NCBI GenBank assembly: GCA_019915015.1
Contig: JAHBBC010000009.1
Coordinates: 1 to 64,000 of the forward strand
DNA: 64,000 nt
Reading direction: 5' to 3'
DNA from: Auriscalpium vulgare
Lineage: Eukaryota; Basidiomycota; Agaricomycetes; Russulales; Auriscalpiaceae
The translations under genes and the position numbers were made by a program. The notes beneath the pieces are model-generated. The model was not told the DNA's origin, ran no database searches, and saw only the letters and a list, made by a program, of their open reading frames with translations. This document shows positions 18,091 through 29,400 of the stretch, piece by piece. Each line of letters opens with the position of its first letter. Positions within the stretch are counted from its first letter, which is position 1.

Positions 18091-19800
18091 GTTCTTTCGA
18101 GCAGAAAAATATGCCGTCGGAGTCCGAAGTAAAGTACAGTTTACGGTTTCACCCGGGCACACACCCGAGTTTTTCCGGTCGACAGTTTTACTCTTATATC
18201 TTCGTGGAAACGAGTTGGATTTGCGATTGCTTTGTACCGTTGGGAAGGTACGAGGAACAGCTTTCGAATGGTGGTTGTTTCATGAAATTTGAATGAGCAG
18301 ATCGTGAGGAGTTAGTTTATGATGTTCAGGCTGTTATCTTCATGTTTTTTAAATACTAAAAAGATCGCTTGCTGTTTTAATCATTGAAATTATTGTGATG
18401 ACATTGTGAACATATCAACATTAGTTGCAAGATTGTGCATTCCTTGTCACATAATCTCTTGCTTTCATGATATTTGGATGAGCACACTGTGAGGTGTTGC
18501 TTTATGAAATTGAGACTATGCTTTTGAATTAAGAATTCAGTATTGTCACCTCTGCTCTCTGCGGGGCTGACAATATAAATTAAAAATTGAGGCTCTGGTG
18601 CAATATATATTGAAACAGGGGCCAAGTGTAGTCCGGTTTGAATTTGATTGAATAGTCAACATAGATAGTCAATATAAATCTAGGAAGGCGCTGAGACTGA
18701 GAACATTTTAGTGGCATATGAATCAAACATTGAACCTTGTTGTATGATATGAATCCAAACAGGGGCTGAAGGGTGATCTGAAACAAATATTCAACCTTGC
18801 GGTGTGATATAAATTAATATAAATCCAAACAGAGGCTGAGTGCATTTTGGTATAACCAAAATTAAAAATCAGCAATGTGGTATGATATAACACAAAATAG
18901 GAGCTGGGAGCATTTTGGTGATATGGATTAAGAATCCAGCCTGGTGGTGTGATATAGATTAAAACAGGAGCTGAGTGCATTTAGGTGTGATCCAAATTAA
19001 ATATCCAGCCTGGTGGCATAATGTGAATTAATACAGGGGCTGAGAGCATTCTGGTGTGGCATGATGTGAATTTATACAAGGCTGAGTGCATTTTTTTGTG
19101 ATCTCAATTAAAAATCCATCCAAGTGGTGTGATGCAGATTTCAACAGGGCTGAGTGCATTTCTATGTGAGCTGAATTAAAAATCCACCCTGGTCATCTGA
19201 TGTGAATTTAAACAGGGCTGAGTGCATTTCAGTGTGATCTGAATGAAATATTCAGCCCGGTGGTGTGATATTAATTAAAACAGGGGCTGAGTGCATTCTG
19301 GTTTGGTGTGATATGAATATCAAGAGGGCTGAGTGCATTTGTTGTGCTTTGAATTAAATATCTAGCCCGGTGGCATGATGTGAATTAAAACAGGGGCTGA
19401 GTGCATTTTGGTGTGATCTGAATTCAATATTCAGCCTGGTGGCATGATGTGAATTAAAAAAGGGGCTGAGTGCATTTTGGTGTGATCTGAATCAAAAATC
19501 CACCCTGGTCGTCTGATATGAATATCAACATGGCTGAGTGCATTTTGTTGTGCTTTGAATTAAATATCTAGCCCGGTGGCATGATGTGAATTAAAACAGG
19601 GGCTGAGTGCATTTTGGTATGATCTGAATTAAAAATCCACCCTACTCGTCTGATATGAATATCAACATGGCTGAGTGCATTTTGTTGTGCTTTGAATTAA
19701 ATATTCAGCCCGGTGGCATGATGTGAATTAAAACAGGGGCTGAGTGCATTTTGGTATGATCTGAATTAAAAATCCACCCTACTCGTCTGATATGAATATC

Positions 19801-20218
19801 AACATGGCTGAGTGCATTTTGTTGTGCTTTGAATTAAATATTCAGCCCAGTGGCATGATGTGAATTAAAACAGGGGCTGAGTGCATTTTGGTGTGATCTG
19901 AATTAAATATTCAGCCTGGTGGCATGATGTGAATTAAAACAGGGGCTGAGTGCATTTTGGTGTGATCTGAATTAAAAATCCAGCCCGGTGGTGTGATGTG
20001 AATTAAACAGGGGCTGGGTGTATTCCGGTGTGATCCGAATCCAGCCTGGTGGTTTGATGTAAATTAAAATGGGGCTGAGTGCATTTTGATGTGCTTTGAA
20101 TGAAATATTCAGCCCAGTGGCATGATGTGAATGAAAATAGGGGCTTTGTGCATTTTGTTGTGCTTTGAATTAAATATTCAGCCCATTGGCATGATGTGAA
20201 TTAAAACAGGGGCTGAGC
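19801..20218. repeat. Internal segmental duplication of the satellite, first copy
   Basis: About 415 bp covering several distinct monomers recurs at 21087-21504 at a constant offset of 1286, with no difference that I could see. It shows a recent higher-order duplication within the array. Confidence 0.75.
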
Positions 20219-21086
20219 GTATTTTGGTGTGATCTGAATTAAAAATCCAGCCCGGTGGTTTGATGTGAATTTAAACAGGGGCTGGGTGCATTCTGGTGGG
20301 ATCTGAACTGAAAATCCAGCCTGGTGGTTTGATGTAAATTTCAATGGGGCTGAGTGCATTTTGGTGTGCTTTGATCAGCCCAGTGGCATGATGTGAATGA
20401 AAACAGGGGCTTTGTGCATTTTGTTATGCTTTGAATTAAATATTCAGCCTGGTGGCATGATGTGAATTAAAAAAGGGGCTGAGTGCATTTTGGTGTGATC
20501 TGAATCAAAAATCCACCCTGGTCGTCTGATATGAATATCACCATGGCTGAGTGCATTTTGTTGTGCTTTGAATTAAATATCTAGCCCGGTGGCATGATGT
20601 GAATTAAAACAGGGGCTGAGTGCATTTTGGTATGATCTGAATTCAACATTCAGCCTGGTGGCATGATGTGAATTAAAAAAGGGGCTGAGTGCATTTTGGT
20701 GTGATCTGAATCAAAAATCCACCCTGGTCGTCTGATATGAATATCAACATGGCTGAGTGCATTTTGTTGTGCTTTGAATTAAATATCTAGCCCGGTGGCA
20801 TGATGTGAATTAAAACAGGGGCTGAGTGCATTTTGGTATGATCTGAATTAAAAATCCACCCTACTTGTCTGATATGAATATCAACATGGCTGAGTGCATT
20901 TTGTTGTGCTTTGAATTAAATATTCAGCCCAGTGGGATTATGTGAATTAAAACAGGGGCTGAGTGCATTTTGGTGTGATCTGAATCAAAATCCACCCTGG
21001 TCGTCTGATATGAATATCAACATGGCTGAGTGCATTTTGGTATGATCTGAATTAAAAATCCACCCTGGTCGTCTGATATGAATATC

Positions 21087-21504
21087 AACATGGCTGAGTG
21101 CATTTTGTTGTGCTTTGAATTAAATATTCAGCCCAGTGGCATGATGTGAATTAAAACAGGGGCTGAGTGCATTTTGGTGTGATCTGAATTAAATATTCAG
21201 CCTGGTGGCATGATGTGAATTAAAACAGGGGCTGAGTGCATTTTGGTGTGATCTGAATTAAAAATCCAGCCCGGTGGTGTGATGTGAATTAAACAGGGGC
21301 TGGGTGTATTCCGGTGTGATCCGAATCCAGCCTGGTGGTTTGATGTAAATTAAAATGGGGCTGAGTGCATTTTGATGTGCTTTGAATGAAATATTCAGCC
21401 CAGTGGCATGATGTGAATGAAAATAGGGGCTTTGTGCATTTTGTTGTGCTTTGAATTAAATATTCAGCCCATTGGCATGATGTGAATTAAAACAGGGGCT
21501 GAGT
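21087..21504. repeat. Internal segmental duplication of the satellite, second copy
   Basis: Duplicate of 19801-20218, including the unusual GGGTGTATTCCGG and GGGCTTTGTGCA monomers. Confidence 0.75.
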
Positions 21505-22430
21505 GCATTTTGGTATGATCTGAATTAAAAATCCACCCTACTCGTCTGATATGAATATCAACATGGCTGAGTGCATTTTGTTGTGCTTTGAATTAAATAT
21601 TCAGCCCAGTGGGATTATGTGAATTAAAACAGGGGCTGAGTGCATTTTGGTGTGATCTGAATCAAAATCCACCCTGGTCGTCTGATATGAATATCAACAT
21701 GGCTGAGTGCATTTTGTTGTGCTTTGAATTAAATATTCAGCCCGGTGGCATGATGTGAATTAAAACAGGGGCTGAGTGCATTTTGGTATGATCTGAATTA
21801 AAAATCCACCCTACTCGTCTGATATGAATATCAACATGGCTGAGTGCATTTTGTTGTGCTTTGAATTAAATATTCAGCCCGGTGGCATGATGTGAATTAA
21901 AACAGGGGCTGAGTGCATTTTGGTGTGATCTGAATTAAAAATCCAGCCCGGTGGTGCGATGTGAATTTAAACAGGGGCTGAGTGCATTCCGGTGTGATCT
22001 GAACTGAAATTCTAGCCTGGTGGTTTGATGTAAATTTAAATGGGGCTGAGTGCATTTCGCTGTGCTTTGAATTAAAAATCTGTCCTGGTGGTATTATGTG
22101 AATTCAAGAAGTGGCTCGCCTCAGTAGGCTTAGGGTTTGATTACTTTCGAGTGTAGCATAGATTAAAGATTCAATATTGTTGCTTGTGTTTGTTCATGGC
22201 CTGGGTGCCATATACATTAACAATTCAATATTGACTGCTCTATTGGCTTCTGAACTAACGCCATATGTAGTAAATTTGACCTCAGATCATTGTTCATGTA
22301 GATTTAGGTCAGTATATCATCCATCCTTATAAGCCACATGTTTGCTACAAATGCTTTCCTTCACCACTCCTTCTGCAATTAACAAACTCTAAAATTGTTG
22401 AACTCCAAATGAATAGACATCACTTGTAAG

Positions 22431-22440
22431 TATATATAAA
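22431..22440 (+). promoter_or_regulatory. TATA-like element in the insertion's right flank
   Basis: TATATATAAA lies about 155 bp upstream of the ATG at 22593, which opens the distal part of the split F-box-like gene. Both lie in inserted DNA. No transcript evidence is available. Confidence 0.35.
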
Positions 22441-22592
22441 CCATAGCTCCCTCTTTGTTTCCTCATGTACAACTGAACAAATAATTGAGGGAAGACTGAG
22501 AATTTTGCATTCCCAAGGCATCTTTACTTTGTTGCTGGTATTTATAGTCACATTTTCAAATACATCATATACTCACCATAACATTATTAACT

Positions 22593-23306
22593 ATGCTTGG
22601 ATGGAATCGCCTGCCGTGCGTAGCAACGGCTCTCTTCAACATGTTTCGTGCCATTCATTTCTCCTCGAAGGGCATTCGCAGACTCACGGTGACGGCGCGC
22701 CATGTGGACCACGGATCGCCAAGCCGGGTGTTCGATTTCAAGTGGCGGAAATCGTCGGAAACAATGGCTGTCGCTCTCCGAGAACTCTGTCAGGAGATGG
22801 GCGTGCGCCAGCTGCGAACGCTTTCGGTCAATCTTAGCATCGGCAAATGTGATCCCTTGCTCTCGCCGACGAAGTGGATGGACGAGTTTGGTGTAGCTGC
22901 AGATTTGCAGGAGCTGCAGGCCACGGGGAAGGCGGGGGCGACGCTGTGCACGCTCTTGTCTTCGAGCATGGAGGATGGGACATGGCAGAGAACCGGCGCG
23001 GCGGGCGGCGCCATTGTCTGGCCCCAGCTAGGCGTCCTAGAGCTGGAACGCGTGCCCATAGCGCACTGTTTTACCAAGGAGGATGGGGTGGAGGAAGACG
23101 ACGAGGCTTTCGGTGTGTCCGTTGGGGAGGTGCTCCTCCGTGAGCTTGGGCGCAGACAACAGCGCGGTGCTCAGCTCAAAAAACTCAAGCTCACCCGATG
23201 CGGTGCGACAAACCAGTGGCTGCGCAAGGCGGAGTATTTGGTGGGCCGCATTTCAGCAACGGGGGACGAAGAGGCGAGCCAGAGCGAGGAGTCGGGCGGC
23301 GCGTGA
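22593..23306 (+). CDS. F-box-like gene, 3' portion with a new N terminus
   Basis: The ORF has 237 codons. From FRAIHF onward it matches the paralogue on the minus strand at 63.2-63.9 kb throughout (DHGSPSRVF, DPLLSPT, ATLCT, SSMEDGTWQRTGAA, EDGVEE, ASQSEESGG). The first 17 residues (MLGWNRLP...) come from inserted DNA and have no counterpart. The LRR-like Leu-rich pattern fits the C-terminal region of mushroom F-box proteins, but no F-box is present. It is either a pseudogene half or a truncated gene that acquired a new start and promoter from the insertion. Confidence 0.6.
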   Translation: MLGWNRLPCVATALFNMFRAIHFSSKGIRRLTVTARHVDHGSPSRVFDFKWRKSSETMAVALRELCQEMGVRQLRTLSVNLSIGKCDPLLSPTKWMDEFGVAADLQELQATGKAGATLCTLLSSSMEDGTWQRTGAAGGAIVWPQLGVLELERVPIAHCFTKEDGVEEDDEAFGVSVGEVLLRELGRRQQRGAQLKKLKLTRCGATNQWLRKAEYLVGRISATGDEEASQSEESGGA

Positions 23307-23592
23307 TACACATAGGTTTGTTACACATCGCGTTGCTCTGTTCTTTTGTGTATGCAGTGGAAGTTCGTCGGGGGCCGCGCAGAGGTTGAATTGCGGCCGA
23401 CTTGAAGTATCTCAGATCTCAACGCTCGCGTGGTCCTCCTGCTGTTCACCAGAATGAATTCGGTTTTCGATAACCGATCATTAGTTCAGAGACTGCTACA
23501 ACAGTCGTCATCGCAGCCCATCGCATCGACACATCCGACGACTTTGCAAATAAGCAAATCAGCCCACCGCACCTCAAAAACCTTGTAACGCC

Positions 23593-24229
23593 TCACCATT
23601 TCATCGTCCTCTCCAGCATCCTCCTGCCAGCGCTTGAACTTGATGCCCGTGAGCGCCATATTCGGATAGGCCGCTCAGAGACGTCGAGAGGCGGAATCGA
23701 GGCAGGTGGCGGAAGGAGGTCCAGCGCAGCGTCACAATATGCACAGTAGGCCCAGATGGCAGCCGGGTCTAGTACGTCGCTGCGCTCCGACTGCGGCGCT
23801 CGGAGCATTCTATTTGAGAAGGCGGGAAGCGGAATATTGACGACCGACAAGAATTTGACGAGGGCCGCTGAAGGATCTCGCGGGCAGAGGATAGTGCGTT
23901 GCATTGGCCCCTAAGAAATCGCAGGGCGGACTCGAAGGCGCGTTGCTCCTGTGCGTCGACGGCTTGGTAAACTGGTAGCATCTGTGCCGAGTCCGGAGTG
24001 CGGTCAAGGAGGTCTGCAGACTGGACTCCTTCAATGTCGCGGACGCTGATGGAGCTGGTGGCACGTCACCAACCTGAGCAAGCATCGGCGTTTTCCAAAG
24101 GCCTCTTGGATGCGACAGAAGACGACCTAGGCAATCGTTGAGGTTGCGGACGAGAGTCACAGAATGCAGACGGTCGCCGGGCCGTGTATGCGGCGACTTT
24201 GTCAACGGGCCGCAGGGCTCGGCATTCAT
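23593..24229 (-). pseudogene. Unknown protein-coding remnant, duplicated in both arms
   Basis: On the minus strand the segment begins MNAEPCGPLTKSPHTRPGDRL and later contains DVLDPAAIWAYCAYCDAALDLLPPP, which recurs as DVLDPAAIWAYCAICDAALD on the plus strand at 62.7 kb. In this copy the parts lie in different frames about 400 bp apart; in the right arm they are fused by a deletion. No family is recognised. Conservation between arms reflects recent duplication and does not show function. Confidence 0.4.
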
Positions 24230-24449
24230 ATTCAGCAGGCGGGCTTGTCAATAGGGCTCGGATCTATAAGAGCTCGGGATGAAGATCTGTTCGAACCGTA
24301 TGTGCCAACTATAAGATGTGCGAGGTGATGCACTTGAGCCACGCGAAGATGTACGGGATAGCCAGTGTATCTTTCGGAGTCTAGGGGTGTGAAACGAGCA
24401 CCGTACGCTGTACAGAGACGCGTCCACATGATCCTAGCCAGTGCGATTC

Positions 24450-25520
24450 GATATGGGGGGCCCCGTAGAACCCATCGATGCAGACGTGCGCGCCAGCAGG
24501 AGCAAAATGCAGGCCTTGCTGTGGTAGAGCCGCCGCGCGGTATGCTTCCGAGTGTGCGCCGATTTCGTAGATGAGAAGTCACCGGGCCACCGGCGTTCAA
24601 TCGACGACTATACTGGCGAGCTGGGAGCGGCCGACGATATGGCAATGATCTTCCAGGGGGAGTATTCGTCAGGCCATGACTAACCAGAGGAATAGAGGGA
24701 ACGCACCAGGTGAGTGCATGCGCAAAGGGACAAAAGTCACCGACGCATGGCCCCGTGACCCGTAGTTGGCGAAGTAGAAACGGACCCCCGTGACGACTGC
24801 GCGAGAAGCCATCGACACAGGCGTGCGGGCCAGCAGGAGCAAATTGCAGCAGTTGAGCGGCAGTTGGGCGGTAGGTGTGCGCGTCGAAGCCGCGTTGGTA
24901 GATGGACTCTGATGGAGAGTCACCGGTCACCGGCGTCCAATTGACGAGAACGTACCAGCCGGAATCGCCGGGATGGAGACCAATATGGGGACGGCCTTGA
25001 ATTCAGACTCTTCGTCAAACCAGGACTAACCAGAGGAAAAGAAAGAACGTACTAGGTGAGCGTATGTGAGAAGGGACGAAAGTCACCGACGCACTTGATG
25101 ACTTACATAAACCTGGCGAACGCTCGGCAGAAACGGATGTCCACGAGGACATTGTATTGCCGCAGGTGTGCGGCGAGAGGCCTCGTTGTGAGATCGAGCG
25201 GCCGTCGGGCAGTATCTGATAGTATGACTGTGAATCGACGCTGCAGATTGGCGGTTGGCGTCCATTTGACGACGGTTTTACACCGGATGGCCGGAGGGCA
25301 AGCTGGCAGCCGTTACGGGGGCGACCAAGTTCGATCTCGATACGACCTGGCCGCCTGCTCAGACGACATCGACCTCCGTGACCAAGACAGCGCGAGTCAC
25401 TCGGTACTTGGCACCTGGAAGACGCCCGGTAGGATGATGTGCGAGGATACATCGATGCAGGCATGCCGGTCAGCAGGAGCGAGCGCGCGGCCCTCGTCGA
25501 GAGATAGAGCAGCCGTTCAG
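24450..25520 (-). repeat. Subtelomeric repeats, three units of about 350 bp
   Basis: Recurrent blocks include a stretch reading HACVDG in one frame (from CTCCTGCTGG...GCCTGTGTCGATGG), a block beginning GTGACTTTYGTCCC and a block with GTCCAATTGACGAC. They recur in tandem here, at 28.4-29.4 kb in the same orientation, and reversed at 56.3-58 and 61.4-62.5 kb. ORFs through them are patchy and not conserved in frame, so I treat them as noncoding repeats. Confidence 0.7.
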
Positions 25521-26065
25521 GAGTATGTCTGCGAGTCGACGCAGCGAAGATGGGCCGCCTCGTGTTTTCCTCGTCGCAGTGTCTTGTCAGATCGCATCCT
25601 GGGGACCTAAAGCGTGCGTTGAGAGCTGGCTATGCGATATGCACCGGGGTGCTTGCCGTGGCGGTGCGTTGTCCGCGTTTGAAGGCCATCGAGGACCGTG
25701 GCATGCGTGCGGACGCGGTTGGTAGTCTGGTATGCGCCTTCATGGATTGGCATACGACGAACGGATGGGCATAGGATCTTACGACGTACCTATGTGCCCT
25801 GATTCCTGTCTGTCTCTCGTGTCTCACAGAAGTCGAACTTCCGCATCCTGGGGTCGATGCGGTGGCTGTACAGAAGCGAAGGTTGCAATTGCGAGAAACT
25901 GAAAGATTGACGTGCTTGGACGAGCGCGAAGATGGCTAAGGATGTGATGATGAATAATGATGGTGGTCCTTTGAAATGGAGAGCGTCAGCTGTCTGAGTC
26001 TCGGAGGTGGTCGAGGTGAAGGAGAGCGGCAGCAGTCGGCAAGTTCAAGTTGCCGCGCCGACTCG

Positions 26066-26969
26066 AGCCTGATGCTCACCACGGTCTCGGTCACCCATAT
26101 CTTCTTCATCTACCATGGTTATAATCCTATAATGCAATTATTCGCAGGAACTGAAGACTGCTGGACTCTGCGACCTGCTTACCGCTCAAGTGTTGCCGTT
26201 GCGCATATCTTATATTTCATGGAGTTTGAGCTCGCCGGTGCGTCCCCTGCTGCCTGCTTTCCCTCTTAATCTGACGCAATCGTGGTCTTCAAGTCTAATA
26301 CTGTTTCCGTCGACATGGAGCGGGGTAGACATTGCTTGAGCTAGCAATGTGCACCCGGGCGGACTCGCTGCGCTCCTGGAGAAGGCGCATGGCATCCGTA
26401 CGTCTGCCATATCCCAACGAGCACATCGCCTCCATCTCATCGTGGACGGGTTGGTGCCAATCGGCGTCTTCAATCACACATCACATTGCTGAGAGGCGGC
26501 CCACCAGCGCAATAGTCGAGTGTGTAGGCAGCGTCAAGCGTATATGCAAAATCCACCCACGACGCTGTCTATCGTCATATCCTCATTCACACCCGTCTCC
26601 GCATCAGGTCGTCGGCAAGTTAGCTGATCAACTAGACCGACGTCGCTGGCGCCATGGGGCGGCCTTGCGCGCTTTTTTTCATCGCCTGCCTGGAAAGTAA
26701 AATACAATGGCGCAGCGTTGTTTTGTCCTCCGAGTCGCGTGCGGCACTGCCTGCTTCCTTCAGTTGTTCGCCGCCTCGCCGCTTCATGCTCTTATGCTTA
26801 TGTATGAAATTGCTTGGATGTACAATAAAAGGTCGTGTTTGGAAGCGCGTGTGGTATCCGTGAAGTCAACAGTGATGTAATGAGTGCGCAGGGGTATCGA
26901 AATTCCGTCGTATGGAACAATCAAGTATGATTGGAAAGTACTCAACCGAGAAAGAACCTGCCACAAGCG
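26066..26969. other. No recognisable gene
   Basis: Short ORFs only. The left edge is the inner end of the inverted duplication and the right edge is the stop codon of the kinase gene. Confidence 0.6.
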
Positions 26970-28320
26970 TCACGGTTCCGGTATGGGTGCCTTCTTCATA
27001 AGAACATACCCTGCGGTGCGATATAGATAGCCGCACGCACGGAAGAAACGAACAATACCGATCTCCTGCCGCCGGACGATCCTCGAGCGCAACTTGCGCG
27101 TGCTCAAGGATTTCCGTATCTCCGCGAACCGAGAGACGACCTCGTCAATCTTCGGACGCTTCTCCGGGTCTTGCTGAATCATATCCGCCACCAAAGGCTT
27201 GACGAACTCAAATCCCAGTCGTTTCTGTATGCGTCGAGGACTCAGCGAGGCAATCACAAAGCGAGAGGGAAACTCACCCCGATGAACTCAACCCGAATCA
27301 AGTTACCGAGGTAGTAGCTGTCGGTGAAGAAAGGGTTACACGGCGTTGACTCGTCCTGTTTTTCCGGGACCGACTTGTCGCCGCCGTATAGCGGCAGTTC
27401 CAGAGGCGGTCCCTTCGCAGGATCGTAGCGTCGCGACAGCCCGAAGTCGATCAAATAGTATTTCGGAGGGCGCTGCGTGCGCGTGTAGTGCTTCGCCTTG
27501 CCCTTGAAATCCTGCCGGCGATTCAGCTTCACAGGATGGAACGAATTCGGGTACATCGACGACGGGTCGAGCATTATATTTAAAGCGGTACAGTCCCTGG
27601 AAAAATTGTCAATATCTTCTAAGCTCTTGGAGGAGTGCATCGTACCGATGGGCAATATTCCGCTCGTGCATGAATTGCAAGCCCTATGGCCGTCCGATAT
27701 GCTGTGAGGACGAGCCCGACGATATCAAATAAATTCGCCACATACCTCAAAGATTTGACTGATAAACGCGACCACCTCACCGTACGTTTCAAATTTGGGA
27801 TCGTCAAACGGTCGGAGGAGGGGCATAACCAAGATTTTATCGGCTTCGTCGTTCGGCAGCTGGATGACCTCAAGCAAGGGGACGGTGTGGTTGCGCGGGT
27901 CGGATATGAGCTCCTCCGAGGCAAGAGATGTAGCAATGTCGAGCTCGTACGGGCCGTGCTCGCGCACGATGCGCTTCAGCATCACGGGCTTGTTATCCGA
28001 GATGCGTGTCGCATCGAGCGCGACCCGAAGCTGGCAGAAACGTCAGCGCGGTTGTCGAGTAGTTCAAGAGGACGACGGAAAGACCTCACATAGTTGCGGT
28101 TCCCATCTTCAGCCTTCTCGATTGCAAAAATGCTCGCACCCTGGGGCCAAGATGGCTTCCAGTCCTGGCGAAAGCGAGGTCGTAGACGGTACCCAGCTTG
28201 CTCGAGCAGCTTCTCCCGCTTGGTCCACCACCGCTCGCTGCGTATGCGTCGCCCGGGGTCTGAAAAGTCTGCTTCAAGACTCTCCTCTGTTCCGAGACTT
28301 TCCTGGGAGTGGTGAGCCAT
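26970..28320 (-). CDS. Protein kinase domain protein, agaricomycete-type, five exons
   Basis: I reconstruct exons 28320-28090, 28030-27746, 27683-27646, 27596-27278 and 27224-26970, joined by introns of 49-62 nt with GT...AG ends and consistent phase, giving about 375 residues. The kinase hallmarks are intact: VMLKRI (beta-3 Lys), the catalytic loop HRDCTALN (Asp and Asn present, assembled across an intron) and LIDFG. Further family-like features are MPLLRPFDDPKFET, a loop with SMYPNSFHPV, TRTQRP, GLSRRYDP and the C-terminal MIQQDPEKRP. No transmembrane segment or partner domain is seen. Substrate unknown. The gene sits between two repeat clusters and appears uninterrupted. Splice sites are manual, so small boundary errors are possible. 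Confidence 0.85.
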
Positions 28321-28379
28321 GAGGAAGAGGGCGTGGACACGGCGCGTTGAACGCGAGTTCCTAAAGCCCAAATCGGCAG

Positions 28380-29400
28380 CGCTGATTTGTCAGCAGTAAT
28401 CTTTGTACGGTGCCACTCAAGTGCCAGTACGACGCTGGTCCACGATATTCAAGCCCAAGCGCGTCCCCTTCGGTATGGCGACGCCCCTCGGATTTTCCGC
28501 GCGAGCTCATCGACACAGGCGTGCAGGCCAGCAGGAGAAAAATGCAGGCGTTGTTGTAGTAGAGAGGGCCGATGCGACCTTGAGTCACCAAGTCACCAGG
28601 TCACCGGCGTTCAACCGACGACAATACCCGCCCGAATGGCCGGGACGGGGGCGATCTTCCATGACGCCTCTTCGTCAGGCCATGACGTACCAGAGGAAAA
28701 GAGAGAACGCACTAGATAAGGGCATGCAGGGAGGGACGAAAGTCACCGAGGCATGACCGAAATCTGGCGAACGCCCGGGTCCGCGAGATACTACATCGAC
28801 GCAGGCGTGCGGCCAGAAAACGCGAGAGGCACGGCTCGTCGTAGGATAGGGCGGCCGCCGAGTGACCGCGAATCGACACTGCAGATGGGCTGTCACTGCG
28901 CCACCGACGTCCACTTGACGACGGTTCCACGCCAGAGGGCAAGCTGGAGGCCGGTACGGGGGTGACCTTCGACCTCGATACAGGCTCGTCAGACGACATG
29001 AACCTTCGGGACCAAAACAGCGCGACTCACTCGGTGCTCGGCAGCTGGCGGAAGCCCGGTAGAAAAGAATGATCCGCGGGGACGCATCAGCACAGGCATG
29101 TGTGCCAGCAGGAGTCAGCAGGAGCGAGCGCGTAGCACGCACCGAGAGATGGAGCGACCATTGAGCGGTATGTATACGCATCGACGCAGCGCAGATGGGC
29201 GGCCGCCGGCGTCCAATTGAGTGACAGCGATGCCAGCCGATGGCGAATTGAAGGCCGGGACGAGGGTGACTTTTAATTTTGACTCGTGCTCGCAGCTCGC
29301 AGCACTGCATAAGGAAGAGGCGTTAGGGAGCCTTTGTGGTGCGGGGTAGGTGGGCACATGCGCGAAGGCGACAGTCACCGGCGCACCTCCAGCCATGACC
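28380..29400 (-). repeat. Subtelomeric repeat cluster, inner left
   Basis: Three diverged copies of the roughly 350-bp unit described at 24450-25520, in the same orientation, beginning just upstream of the kinase start codon. They are more diverged from the right-hand counterpart (56.3-58 kb) than the outer arms are from each other. Confidence 0.6.

Larger units (their letters stand above)
18580..22110. repeat. AT-rich satellite array, about 68-bp units
   Basis: Roughly fifty units share the core GGGGCTGAGTGCATTTTGG. Two monomer types alternate in parts of the array. One contains GGCATGATGTGAATTAAAAC and the other contains GTCTGATATGAATATCAACA with TTGTTGTGCTTTGAATT. The left units are more divergent and the centre is more homogenised, as expected of an array evolving by unequal exchange. 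There is no long open frame. Composition differs sharply from the GC-rich surroundings. Confidence 0.92.
18071..22640. mobile_element. 4.6-kb insertion that splits the F-box-like gene
   Basis: Comparison with the uninterrupted paralogue (minus strand, near 63865-63875, GCGGACCCTTTTCGTGCC) places the break between GCGGACCCGTTC and TTTCGTGCC here. The insert has a unique left part (18071-18580), the satellite array and a unique right part (22110-22640). There are no clear terminal inverted repeats, no recognisable transposase and no evident target duplication, so the mechanism is unknown. Confidence 0.7.
22641..26065. repeat. Left arm of the inverted segmental duplication
   Basis: This segment reappears reversed at about 60822-63875. 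Clear anchors are the F-box-like C terminus, the 24232-24300 block (exact complement of about 62594-62658) and the 25841-26060 block (complement of about 60830-61050). Identity is high with scattered indels, including about 390 bp near 23780-24170 missing from the right arm. Confidence 0.85.

Noticed and set aside
18071..22640. Helitron explanation for the satellite insertion
   Set aside because: The ends lack the 5' TC and 3' CTRR with hairpin expected between A and T, in either orientation.
24232..24930. Long minus-strand ORF in the subtelomeric repeats as a repeat-containing protein
   Set aside because: The repeated words (HACVDG and similar) shift frame between units and clusters, so conservation is at the DNA level.
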